A stretch of DNA of 13,697 bases from Gammaproteobacteria bacterium (lineage in GTDB: Bacteria > Pseudomonadota > Gammaproteobacteria > Pseudomonadales > UBA3067). Below are positions 7,146 through 13,528 of this stretch, in pieces; position 1 is the stretch's first letter; the number at the start of each line of letters is the position of its first letter. The stretch covers positions 48,648 through 62,344 of the forward strand of contig NVVB01000011.1 of NCBI GenBank assembly GCA_002402085.1, in the 5' to 3' direction. The translations under genes and the position numbers were made by a program. The notes beneath the pieces were generated by a model. It was not told the origin of the DNA and did no database searches. It worked only from the letters and a program-made list of their open reading frames with translations.

Positions 7146-9381
7146 CCCCCCCCACCAACACTTGCTCGTCTGTAATATTCCTGCCAAATAGAGTGACGTC
7201 ATAATCTGTATCATTGGTCGTCCAGCGATACCCTACTCGCATTCCGACTTCTTGTAACTCTTCGCCTAAAAATTCGGCGGATTGATAAAGAAATATATCG
7301 ATCTCACTTCGATAAGACAAATCACCGTAGGCATAAAATGATCCGCGCGCTAGATCCCTTTGGTAGCGCAATGCAATATTAACTATCCGTTCAGGCGCCA
7401 TGGGCAAATTATTACCATCAATTTTCGCTAAATCATTTGCGTCTAGTTCATCCGTGATGGTGCAACTACTGCAAGCACTTATAACTAAATCAGGAGAATT
7501 AATCTCCGTGTTGTTGTATCCAAGGTTCACCATTAGATGCCAATTTTGGTTGAGAATATATTCTGAATCAATTTCTAAGCCGTAGCCTTTGGTATTTTTA
7601 ACGTTGACTAAGCGATTAAAATTGGACCCGCCCCCAACCGCAGTAATTTGTTGATCGTCCATAGAAAAGGAATAAACAGAAACGTTAATTCGTCCTCTTT
7701 CATCAAATACGACGGCCTTGATTCCCGTTTCAACAGACAGGACTATTTCAGAATCAGCAACCGTCACCTCACTTCCAAACAGTATCCTACCTTGCAGGCT
7801 AGGCGCTCTAAAGCTATCGGCAACTCGTGTATACCAATTGATACGATCATTAACTTTATAGACCCCGCTCAAATCCCAGCTTACATGAGAATCGTCAGTG
7901 TCTATTTTTATCGGTGCGATGGTGCCGCTACCAAAAGGCCCTTGAAGTCGCTCCGCCACAAAGTCTTTTTCATCGGAAGAGTACCGTAGGCCAAGCGTGG
8001 CTTTGTACTTGTCACTAAACAGATAATCAAATGAACCAAAGATCGCCACCGCCGTGGTTTTTTGATTTTGTATAGCCTCTCCATTTTGGGGAAAACCCTC
8101 CCCAAAGGTATCAAAGCTCATACTGCTAATATCAAGGTCTTCAGCAAAGTAGAATAGACCGACTTGATAATTAAATATTTCCCCATCATTGCTAGAAATT
8201 CGGACTTCCTGCGTGAATTGACTATGGTCAGGAATGCCGTCTGAGCTTTCGGAGGGAAAGGGGATAAGTCCAGGGCCCATATAGTCGTCTAGAAAAACCG
8301 CGCCGTACCCTCCATCCACGTCCCCTCGCGAGAAGATCTCAACCGATTCATAGCCGGTAATAGAAATGAAGGAGTACGAGCCAAAGTCATATTCAAATTG
8401 CAGGCTGGCCCCGTTATTACTGATTTCTTGTTTCGAATTTTCTGACGCATCATGATAAATAGTGTCCGCATCAAAATTTGAATTAAGCGAATTACTTCCC
8501 ACGTCCAATACATTCGCTCGAAACAAAAGCGTTTTTCCATCGGATTCATAAGCATGTAGGTTTAGCAAAAATTTGGCTTGGTCATTGAGCGCATAATCAA
8601 CCTGAAGCCTGACAGAGGACATGCTAAATCCCCCTTGTGCATCACTTTCTTCAAACCCTGGGGCTTTGTTATCGACCCAATCCGGCCGGCTTTGTCTTAA
8701 CAGAGAAATACGAGCATTAAGGGTTTCACTTAGGCTCCCCCCAACAGCGCCTTCGAAATCAATGGTATTCCGGGTCCCGTATGACATATCGGCATACGCT
8801 TCGAATTCTTCGGTCGGTTTCTTTGATTCAATTTTAATGATACCGGCAGGCGTATTTCGTCCAAACAAAGTCCCTTGAGGGCCTCGTAATACTTCGATAC
8901 GGTCAGTATCAAAAACTGGAATGCCTTTCAAAATTGGGTTTTCTTGAACGATGCCATCAAATACGATCGATACCGGTTGAGAAGCGTTTAAATCAAAATC
9001 AGTATTTCCTAACCCACGAATATAGAACCGAGGATAGGTTCGTCCATAAGAAGACTCTACCGTAAGGCTGGGCACTCTAGAAGAAAGAAAGCGGATATCT
9101 TTCGCGCCAGAGCTGTTCGCATTTAAATAGTCTCCCCTTAAGACAGACAAGGAAACGGGCACGTCTTGTAGGTTTTCAGTACGTTTACGGGCGGTGACTT
9201 CAATCGTATCTAACGCAAGGAGATCCTCCAACGAAAAGTCAGCTGAAATGTCGGCTTCAGCAAGCGAAATATTCGAATAAAAAATGGACGCAAATAACAA
9301 GGCAACCGGCGCCCATTGAAATGACCCAGCCCTTGTGGGCGGTAACATCGCTACTGACGAAGAATGAGTAGATTGATCCAT
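7132..9381 (-). CDS. TonB-dependent outer-membrane receptor, C-terminus frameshifted
   Basis: The start at ATG 9381 is preferred because GGGAAAAG precedes it; alternatives at 9393 and 9432 lack such a site. A signal peptide (ALLFASIFYSNISLAEA) is followed by a TonB-box-like DTIEVTARKR. The plug domain follows: ENLQDVPVSLSV, then RFYIRGLGN, VSIVFDGIVQ and the hallmark RIEVLRGPQGTLFGRNTPAG. A long 22-strand-type barrel completes it. It should import a substrate (siderophore, glycan or another nutrient) across the outer membrane using TonB-ExbBD energy. The substrate cannot be read from sequence. The frame as given stops at 7132 with GGDRFQ. One fewer G in the G8 run at 7146-7153 restores 24 residues ending RFIGAGLRVSF, the standard barrel terminus with the final Phe needed for assembly. 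The natural gene therefore ends at 7071. No partner TonB or regulator gene is adjacent; the IS3 remnant lies downstream. Confidence 0.88.
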   Translation of the reverse strand: MDQSTHSSSVAMLPPTRAGSFQWAPVALLFASIFYSNISLAEADISADFSLEDLLALDTIEVTARKRTENLQDVPVSLSVLRGDYLNANSSGAKDIRFLSSRVPSLTVESSYGRTYPRFYIRGLGNTDFDLNASQPVSIVFDGIVQENPILKGIPVFDTDRIEVLRGPQGTLFGRNTPAGIIKIESKKPTEEFEAYADMSYGTRNTIDFEGAVGGSLSETLNARISLLRQSRPDWVDNKAPGFEESDAQGGFSMSSVRLQVDYALNDQAKFLLNLHAYESDGKTLLFRANVLDVGSNSLNSNFDADTIYHDASENSKQEISNNGASLQFEYDFGSYSFISITGYESVEIFSRGDVDGGYGAVFLDDYMGPGLIPFPSESSDGIPDHSQFTQEVRISSNDGEIFNYQVGLFYFAEDLDISSMSFDTFGEGFPQNGEAIQNQKTTAVAIFGSFDYLFSDKYKATLGLRYSSDEKDFVAERLQGPFGSGTIAPIKIDTDDSHVSWDLSGVYKVNDRINWYTRVADSFRAPSLQGRILFGSEVTVADSEIVLSVETGIKAVVFDERGRINVSVYSFSMDDQQITAVGGGSNFNRLVNVKNTKGYGLEIDSEYILNQNWHLMVNLGYNNTEINSPDLVISACSSCTITDELDANDLAKIDGNNLPMAPERIVNIALRYQRDLARGSFYAYGDLSYRSEIDIFLYQSAEFLGEELQEVGMRVGYRWTTNDTDYDVTLFGRNITDEQVLVGGDRFQ
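7146..7153 (-). repeat. G8 homopolymer at the receptor frameshift
   Basis: Eight consecutive G residues on the coding strand sit exactly where the receptor leaves its conserved frame. G7 gives full length and G8 gives premature termination. Tracts of this length are slippage-prone. Confidence 0.7.
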
Positions 9382-9511
9382 TTCTTTTCCCATTGATTTA
9401 TACGGCCTATAATTGAGGTATAGCCGAACCATGGGAATTCACAAACCAATTAATTTCTAAACTATTTGACTTTTAAAACAATTTTACCTAAAGAAGCCAT
9501 TTAAAAAGTTA
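9382..9511. other. Upstream region of the receptor gene at the array end
   Basis: This AT-rich gap separates the integron tail from the receptor start. TTGTGA (9439-9444, minus strand) and TATACC (9418-9423) might form a weak promoter with 15-base spacing. Support is slight. Confidence 0.25.
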
Positions 9512-9580
9512 GCTAAGGGCAGTCACTTTAATTCGAAGAAGGGATTAAGATTTAAGTGGATATCCCAACACGCGTCCTTA
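9512..9580 (-). other. Degenerate attC-like palindrome (copy A)
   Basis: Just after the last cassette gene, an imperfect palindrome pairs GGGATATCCACTTAAA with TTTAAAGTGACTGCCC type arms. Its sequence is close to copy B at 10481-10538. Where copy B continues to GGGCGTTAG, this copy changes to TTAGCTAAC and then unrelated sequence. The core site is therefore lost or divergent, as expected at the distal edge of an array. Confidence 0.45.
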
Positions 9581-9601
9581 GAAACTTCAGCGACAGAATA
9601 T

Positions 9602-9889
9602 CTACCCATAAAATTGAACCTTAAGATAAACCAACATAGCCCATAATAGAAAAGGTGATAACCACCAAAAGAGAATCATTTCCTTTACCGGGATAAGGCC
9701 TCTTGTCCAGGCGTAGGACATTGGTAAATTGCACGCAAAAAAGCAAATTGATGCAATCCCGCCTGTTATCCCACTCGCTTCAGCACCATTTTGTTGCTCG
9801 TTAACTGCAGCATAAATAGCGACAAATGGAAACACCCAAACTGGTGCGTAATACTTTATTCGAGAGCTAAAACTTTTATCAACAATCAT
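9602..9889 (-). CDS. Small three-helix membrane protein (last cassette)
   Basis: I do not recognise this 95-residue protein. It has three hydrophobic segments: about residues 14-29 (APVWVFPFVAIYAAV), 38-61 (ending NLPMSYAW) and 70-93 (EMILFWWLSPFLLWAMLVYL). These are joined by short polar loops, so it is likely an inner-membrane protein. It begins eight bases after the GCGTTAG core of the attC of the preceding cassette and is followed by a degenerate palindrome, so it fits a single-gene integron cassette. There is no clear ribosome-binding site, common in cassettes translated from a shared transcript. Its function is unknown. Confidence 0.6.
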   Translation of the reverse strand: MIVDKSFSSRIKYYAPVWVFPFVAIYAAVNEQQNGAEASGITGGIASICFFACNLPMSYAWTRGLIPVKEMILFWWLSPFLLWAMLVYLKVQFYG

Positions 9890-9896
9890 TGTGTGT

Positions 9897-9955
9897 TTCT
9901 AACGCATCGCTAAAGCGCGCGTGTTTTTGCGTCGCTTTTCAGCGACTTGTTAAAT
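9897..9955 (-). other. attC recombination site (59 bp)
   Basis: Read on the minus strand it starts with ATTTAAC (a perfect RYYYAAC R'' box) and ends GCGTTAGAA (R' core GTTRRR). Between them, arms AAGTCGCTGAAAAGCG and CGCTTTAGCGATGCG pair as an imperfect hairpin with the offset bases typical of attC. This is the best-formed site in the window and fixes the cassette orientation as minus strand, so the integrase should lie to the right of the window. Confidence 0.8.
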
Positions 9956-10449
9956 GGTAACTTCTCGCACTCGCATCTTATCTTGTAGAAATCTATGACC
10001 TTTTTACTTTCTTCCGATAAATCCAAGGTTCTAAGCCTGCGCTTACCAAGCCGGGCGTCCAGCATAGCTAAACACCTTATAAGAAGATTACCTGAACTAA
10101 GTGACGAATCGATTGAGTTATTACAATACTCATCCAATGAATCGTAAAACGTATATTGGTTAAACTTACCTTCAGAGGCAAGTTCGTCATAGGCAATTTT
10201 TTGTGCCTCATAGGGACTAATATTCTCTCGCTCAACTATCCCATCAATTCGATCATACTCAATCGAATAAAATGATAACGTACACATACTCCATATTTCA
10301 TTCTTATCAAAAGTAATATAGCCACGACCTTCATCATCATGGCTCCCTCGATAATGCGTAGACCTAAGCTCAACTCTTCCTCGTACTAAATCTGAGAAGA
10401 ACCCTTCTACTTTTTTCTTTCGCTTACTCCATTGCATACTTTTTGCCAT
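9910..10449 (-). CDS. SF0329-like cassette protein of unknown function
   Basis: This 179-residue soluble protein begins with a basic segment and QWSKRKKKVEGFFSD, followed by GRVELRSTHYRGSHDDEGRGYITFDKNEIW split by a short loop. I associate this pattern with the SF0329 family, which has no known biochemical role; the match is from memory and moderate. A charged helical C-terminal half follows. The last codons, KSLKSDAKTRAL and stop, are read through the attC arm at 9897-9955, so the tail is dictated by the recombination site, as in many cassette genes. The start is either 10449, directly after the preceding attC, or the ATG four codons on. No strong ribosome-binding site precedes either. It is a single-gene cassette. 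Confidence 0.6.
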   Translation of the reverse strand: MAKSMQWSKRKKKVEGFFSDLVRGRVELRSTHYRGSHDDEGRGYITFDKNEIWSMCTLSFYSIEYDRIDGIVERENISPYEAQKIAYDELASEGKFNQYTFYDSLDEYCNNSIDSSLSSGNLLIRCLAMLDARLGKRRLRTLDLSEESKKVIDFYKIRCECEKLPFNKSLKSDAKTRAL

Positions 10450-10460
10450 TTAACAGTTTC

Positions 10461-10548
10461 TTCTAACGCCCGAGGTCCTAGCTAAGGACAGCCAATTTAA
10501 TTCGTAGAAGGGATTAAGCTTTAAGTGGATGTCCCAAAGCGCGCCTCA
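10461..10548 (-). other. attC-like site containing palindrome copy B
   Basis: On the minus strand a GAGGCGCGC segment, the palindrome arms GGGACATCCACTTAAA and TTAAATTGGCTGTCC, then GACCTCGGGCGTTAG can fold as one long hairpin with GAGG/CCTC near the base. GCGTTAGAA gives a good R' core, but the R'' box on the far side is degenerate. It lies between the lipoprotein gene and the SF0329-like gene, where an attC is expected. Confidence 0.6.
10481..10538. repeat. 58-bp imperfect palindrome (copy B)
   Basis: TAAGGACAGCCAATTTAA at one end and TTTAAGTGGATGTCCCAA at the other are inverted partners around TTCGTAGAAGGGATTAAG. It is closely similar along its whole length to copy A at 9512-9569, and its outer bases are shared by the longer palindrome at 12199-12284. 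Confidence 0.7.
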
Positions 10549-10559
10549 TACCGTGAAGC

Positions 10560-11276
10560 CTAAATAGTGCTCACGAAACCCTGCTCTAAGGATGAGTAGA
10601 ACTTGACTCTTTCCTGCTTAATAGACTGCCCGCTAATAATAAATGAATAGAGATCAAATTCATTTAACTCAAGTAGCTTAATATAGAAGGAAACCGTTTC
10701 AGATTGACCAGATTCACTAAAATCAAAATTAGTTGGGAGTACATATGCTTGCTTAGATTCAACTATCCGCTCTAACGCAAGCTCAATATCTTGTACATAC
10801 GCAGTAACTCGTTGCTGTTTTGTGGTTGTATCTTCACGGCAATTACCAAGCTCAAGCCAGGGGAGAGTATCTAAAGCAAAGTGTCCTAGTGGTTTTTTAA
10901 CTGGATGCTTATAATTGTAAGAACCCATATTCTCACATGCCTTCACAAGGGTGGCGGTTCCGTTAATTTTATTACCACTCTCATCGTGCTCGAAACGAAA
11001 CACACCTTCTGCGTAGCCACCGGACTCCGTTGGCTTTCTACTAAGCCTCACTTCATTAAAAATCTCACCATTGAACTGATGCGTTCTAAGCTCAGAGGTA
11101 TTTGCTAATAAAGTATAGATAAAAGCTGCCTTAGTCTTAAGCTCTAAATTTGTCAGGCTAGTATGTGTATATTTATTTAGCCCATACTTCCCATTCATAG
11201 CGCTAGCGAATTGATTAGGACCGGTAGCACATGAAACAACAAATAAAGAACAAAACAGTAGGACGATATATTTCAT
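10560..11276 (-). CDS. Lipoprotein of unknown function
   Basis: This 238-residue protein has a classic lipoprotein signal: MKYIVLLFCSLFVVSCATG with the lipid-accepting Cys16 after VVS. Downstream it is soluble and mixed alpha/beta, with KACENMGSYNY and GNCRED contributing two further Cys residues (a possible disulfide in the periplasm). The last third is charged and helical. The residue at +2 after Cys is Ala, so Lol sorting to the outer membrane is expected. I do not recognise the family. It lies as a single-gene cassette between two attC-like sites at 10461-10548 and 11302-11379. AGAGAT lies near the start as a modest ribosome-binding site. Its function is unknown; sequence alone does not tie it to a neighbour. 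Confidence 0.65.
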   Translation of the reverse strand: MKYIVLLFCSLFVVSCATGPNQFASAMNGKYGLNKYTHTSLTNLELKTKAAFIYTLLANTSELRTHQFNGEIFNEVRLSRKPTESGGYAEGVFRFEHDESGNKINGTATLVKACENMGSYNYKHPVKKPLGHFALDTLPWLELGNCREDTTTKQQRVTAYVQDIELALERIVESKQAYVLPTNFDFSESGQSETVSFYIKLLELNEFDLYSFIISGQSIKQERVKFYSSLEQGFVSTI

Positions 11277-11301
11277 TAAAATCTCTCAGTTTATTTAGCT
11301 A

Positions 11302-11379
11302 AATTAACGTCGTGCGCTGCGATGGAGGGACCGTAGCGAAGCGAAGGTTTTGTCTTCCAACTTCCGCACTTTATTAGGT
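11302..11379 (-). other. attC recombination site (78 bp)
   Basis: On the minus strand ACCTAAT (R'', one mismatch from RYYYAAC) is followed by AAAGTGCGGAAG. The far arm GCAGCGCACGACGTTAATT pairs with it through GTGCG/CGCAC and ends in the GTTA core. A central CTTCGCTTCGC segment fills the loop. Position between two cassette genes agrees. Confidence 0.65.
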
Positions 11380-11381
11380 TT

Positions 11382-11993
11382 TTATTCATATATTGCACTG
11401 TACTCTGACGGAATTACAATATCACTAAATACTCCATTAAAACCGAGCATCAAAGTTGTGGACATTAAGATCCCTATAAAAACAATTAAATAAGCAAGCT
11501 TTGTACGCAACGCTTGTTGGATTAAATCTCGGCTTAACCAATTGAATGCAGAGGCGAGATGAACAAATAAAGCGACAACCGAAAAAAAGTAATATGGGAT
11601 AAAATAAAGCTGAAATGGATCTGTATGAAAGCCCGCAATACCATAATAAATATTGGTGTCTAATTCTGCGACAAACCTACCAAATAAAACAGCGCCAACA
11701 TGGTTAATAAAGAAGTAAGCTAAATACAGGCCTGATATAACTTGTGCTTTTTCTAGAAACCCAGAGCGCTGACCTCTACGCCGCCATACAAAATAAACAC
11801 CACTGCAAACTTGAAACAATACACATAACAGCAAAATACTCTCGGCAATAATATTGCGATAAAACAGGCGGAAAGTTTCCATGAACTCAATGTGTTGTTG
11901 CACACCACCTAAAATACAGAGGTGGTTTAATAAATGAAATAAAATAAATGCGCCAATCAGTAAAGCTGACATCCTATGGAATATGTGTACCAT
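11382..11993 (-). CDS. Five-helix membrane protein, cytochrome-b-anchor-like
   Basis: This 203-residue protein has five predicted membrane helices at about 8-28, 51-70, 86-105, 128-150 and 166-188. Helix 1 carries HxxxH (FHLLNH, His20 and His24). Helix 2 starts ESILLLCVLFQVCSG. Helix 3 has NHVGAVLFGRF (His98) and helix 4 ends with VHLASAFNW (His145). A His-bearing five-helix layout with an early HRMSALLIG resembles the membrane anchors of succinate dehydrogenase/fumarate reductase and related heme b proteins. I propose that fold at moderate confidence; no flavoprotein or iron-sulfur partners are present. AAAGGGG precedes the ATG. It ends immediately before the attC at 11302-11379, so it is a single-gene cassette. 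Confidence 0.55.
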   Translation of the reverse strand: MVHIFHRMSALLIGAFILFHLLNHLCILGGVQQHIEFMETFRLFYRNIIAESILLLCVLFQVCSGVYFVWRRRGQRSGFLEKAQVISGLYLAYFFINHVGAVLFGRFVAELDTNIYYGIAGFHTDPFQLYFIPYYFFSVVALFVHLASAFNWLSRDLIQQALRTKLAYLIVFIGILMSTTLMLGFNGVFSDIVIPSEYSAIYE

Positions 11994-12035
11994 CTGTACC
12001 CCTTTCTAAGACTTGCTTGAAAACCTAACATTTTA

Positions 12036-12074
12036 TTCTAATACCCCGCTCTATTTGCCCGAGGCGCGTTATTT
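12036..12074 (-). other. Short attC-like site
   Basis: On the minus strand AAATAACGCGCCTC pairs imperfectly with GAGCGGGGTATTAGAA around a small loop. It resembles an R''-R' pair only 39 bases apart, short for an attC. The homologous site at 13489-13528 supports a conserved function, but the assignment is tentative. Confidence 0.4.
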
Positions 12075-12182
12075 CACTTCCGCCATTTTAAACCTATTTT
12101 TTAACACTTCATACTATCAGTCGTTTATCACACATTTCTAAACGTCACCTACCCCAGAAAGAACGCCACTGCGCTCTTTCTC
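12062..12182. repeat. ~120-bp direct repeat, copy 1
   Basis: It aligns along its length with 13515-13636. Shared blocks include GCGCGTT, TTTCACTT, CATTTTAAAC, ACTTCATACTATCAG, CTCACCTA/GTCACCTA and CCCAGAAAGA. Both copies lie directly before a cassette gene start in transcription order and contain the same stem-loop near the far end. Confidence 0.7.
12157..12180. terminator. Stem-loop in repeat copy 1
   Basis: GAAAGA and TCTTTC, with CGC/GCG inside, form a stem around CACT. The equivalent in copy 2 keeps the pairing with changed bases. It resembles a factor-independent terminator with a T-rich right arm on the plus strand, though no long T-tract follows. Confidence 0.35.
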
Positions 12183-12198
12183 CGCTCACAGAACCATT

Positions 12199-12284
12199 CA
12201 AGGACAGCCACTTTTAATTGTGTATATTTCACTTAAACTGGGTACGCTGTGAAGATATGTAAAAACTAAACGGGTGTCCTTAAG
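12199..12284. repeat. 86-bp long imperfect palindrome (copy C)
   Basis: The ends AAGGACAGCC and GGGTGTCCTT are near-perfect inverted repeats. Inward, CTTTTAATTGTGTATATTTCAC pairs broadly with GTGAAGATATGTAAAAAC, leaving a loop around TTAAACTGGGTACGCT. The outer bases recall copies A and B, but the interior is different. It may be a MITE-like element or a folded RNA. Confidence 0.6.
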
Positions 12285-12377
12285 TTTTAACATCAGCTAA
12301 CCAGTGAGATGACGCGGATTCTACGCCAGAAAAAACCGCGACGCTTTACTGGCCCGGCTGAATTTAGCGTGTTATGG
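12285..12377 (-). other. attC recombination site (93 bp)
   Basis: On the minus strand CCATAACACGCTAA pairs with TTAGCTGATGTTA at the base. Further in, CCAGT pairs with ACTGG and CGCGG with CCGCG, giving a long hairpin with a TTTTTTCTGGCG-type loop. The right end carries a GTTAAAA core. It closes the two-gene M23/lipoprotein cassette. Confidence 0.7.
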
Positions 12378-12397
12378 TTTTCTTGGCGCTAGCTACA

Positions 12398-12781
12398 CTA
12401 TCTACAATCAGTGTTTGATTTTTTTCGCATAAGAAATACTTTCTCCACTTGAACTTGCCCATCATAGTCCACTGCAAAACCATCAGAAGCTTTATTCAAA
12501 TAATTTCCGGCTATTTTGATGTAGACTTCATCATATGGATTGGCTACGTAATTACTATATTTTTCCGCTAAAAGATCAAGCACTTCCTCAGAACCTAAAA
12601 CCCAAAAAAGATATTTATGACCGCAAGGCTTGAAACTATTTACTTCATGTCCATAGATATAATGTCCGACTAGAATTTCCCCTTCAATATCTGCTTGGTA
12701 CTGTGACGTCTCCATCGACTTGCATGCCTGAAGAGGAAGAAGAGTAAAAATCAAAATCAGATAATTAGCGAATTTTTTCAT
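12398..12781 (-). CDS. Lipoprotein, candidate immunity partner of the M23 protein
   Basis: This 127-residue lipoprotein has the signal MKKFANYLILIFTLLPLQAC, with the lipid-modified Cys at residue 20 after LQA. The mature part reads GEILVGHYIYGHEVNSFKPCGHKYLFWVLG, split by short turns; its G-H-E-V-x-S-F-x-P-C pattern recalls NlpE-like and related small periplasmic lipoprotein domains. A second Cys near the C-terminus (TDCR) could pair with it. It begins 13 bases after the stop of the M23 gene, with weak GAAAG upstream, and lies in the same cassette before a single attC, so the two are co-expressed and co-mobile. A periplasm-facing lipoprotein paired with a cell-wall hydrolase suggests protection of the host wall. 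That function is inferred from context, not from a known family. Confidence 0.6.
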   Translation of the reverse strand: MKKFANYLILIFTLLPLQACKSMETSQYQADIEGEILVGHYIYGHEVNSFKPCGHKYLFWVLGSEEVLDLLAEKYSNYVANPYDEVYIKIAGNYLNKASDGFAVDYDGQVQVEKVFLMRKKSNTDCR

Positions 12782-12793
12782 ACTTTCATTTGC

Positions 12794-13453
12794 TCATTTA
12801 ATAACTGTAGTTGGATTCACTTTCACCCCATGCCGAGTATGAATTCGCACATGTATATGATCAGTAATTCCATTTTTATATCTGTTTTTTAATGTTTTAG
12901 CTGTACCGATTATGCTGTTACCCGCCTTTACTACTGTTCCAACAATATTTACCGTAGGCTGCATATACCACACCCAACATGTAGTGCCGTCAGATGCTAC
13001 AATTTCAACTCCAGATAACACCATCGCATCAATCCCAGATGAGTATGGTTTAGACATTTTTGTAATTTTTCCTGATAATGGAGCCTTTACTTGCTGACCA
13101 GGTGTAGAATTATAGTCGGTTCCATCATGAACTCGAGAACCTCTAGATGCGCCATGATGGCCTGCACCATATGAATCTGTTCCACGGACAGCTAACCCTG
13201 TTGGTTTACCGTAAGCAATTGGCCATATTTTTTTTATTGTTGCGCCATATGGATCGATGCGCCCATCCGGCTGTCGCATAAAACCGGATTGAGCTTGGTC
13301 TATACAAGCTTGTGTTTTAGCTCCATATCTCCCATCAACCACTAACTTGGGCAGTACCTTTCTAAGATCATCTCTTAAATTAATGATTTGCTGTATCGTT
13401 TTTACATCAGCTGATTTATTTATTCCATTTTTTCCGACAGAGCTACCCAACAT
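12794..13453 (-). CDS. Peptidoglycan-binding plus M23 metallopeptidase
   Basis: This 219-residue protein has two parts. Residues 15-72 (VKTIQQIINLRDDL, VVDGRYGAKTQ, then PDGRIDPYG) look like a peptidoglycan-binding domain. Residues 92-209 carry a LytM/M23 core: His109 and Asp113 in SRVHDGTDYN, VKAPLSGKI, and His199 and His201 in DHIHVRI. These are the HxxxD and HxH zinc ligands, all present, so it should cleave peptide cross-links in peptidoglycan. There is no signal peptide and no membrane helix, so it must leave the cell by another route (type VI secretion, lysis) or act as an endolysin. TGGAAG precedes the ATG at good spacing. It is followed at 13 bases by a lipoprotein in the same cassette, the arrangement of an effector with its immunity protein. 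It is full-length. Confidence 0.8.
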   Translation of the reverse strand: MLGSSVGKNGINKSADVKTIQQIINLRDDLRKVLPKLVVDGRYGAKTQACIDQAQSGFMRQPDGRIDPYGATIKKIWPIAYGKPTGLAVRGTDSYGAGHHGASRGSRVHDGTDYNSTPGQQVKAPLSGKITKMSKPYSSGIDAMVLSGVEIVASDGTTCWVWYMQPTVNIVGTVVKAGNSIIGTAKTLKNRYKNGITDHIHVRIHTRHGVKVNPTTVIK

Positions 13454-13488
13454 AAATATCTTCCAAAATTATTTACTATAATAAGTTA

Positions 13489-13528
13489 TCCTAATGCCCG
13501 CGCCCCTTTTGACCAGAGCGCGTTGTTT
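13489..13528 (-). other. Short attC-like site upstream of the M23 cassette
   Basis: On the minus strand AAACAACGCGCTC and GGCGCGGGCATTAGG are imperfect inverted partners around a short loop. It aligns with the 12036-12074 site. It would be the end of the preceding cassette, whose gene lies beyond the window. Confidence 0.45.

Larger units (their letters stand above)
12075..12284. other. ORF-less cassette-like segment
   Basis: Between the attC of the M23/lipoprotein cassette (12285-12377) and the short attC-like site (12036-12074) there is no credible reading frame; the longest ATG-initiated frames are under about ten codons. The content is a long palindrome (12199-12284) and repeat copy 1. 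It can be read as an ORF-less cassette carrying a structured RNA, promoter or terminator, or as debris of one. Confidence 0.45.

Noticed and set aside
7648..7989. Plus-strand 113-codon frame inside the TonB receptor
   Set aside because: Antisense shadow of a well-supported barrel domain; no recognisable motif.
9433..9601. Possible attI or integrase near the receptor
   Set aside because: Cassette orientation (R'' to R' on the minus strand) puts the integrase on the right; no integrase sequence is seen here.
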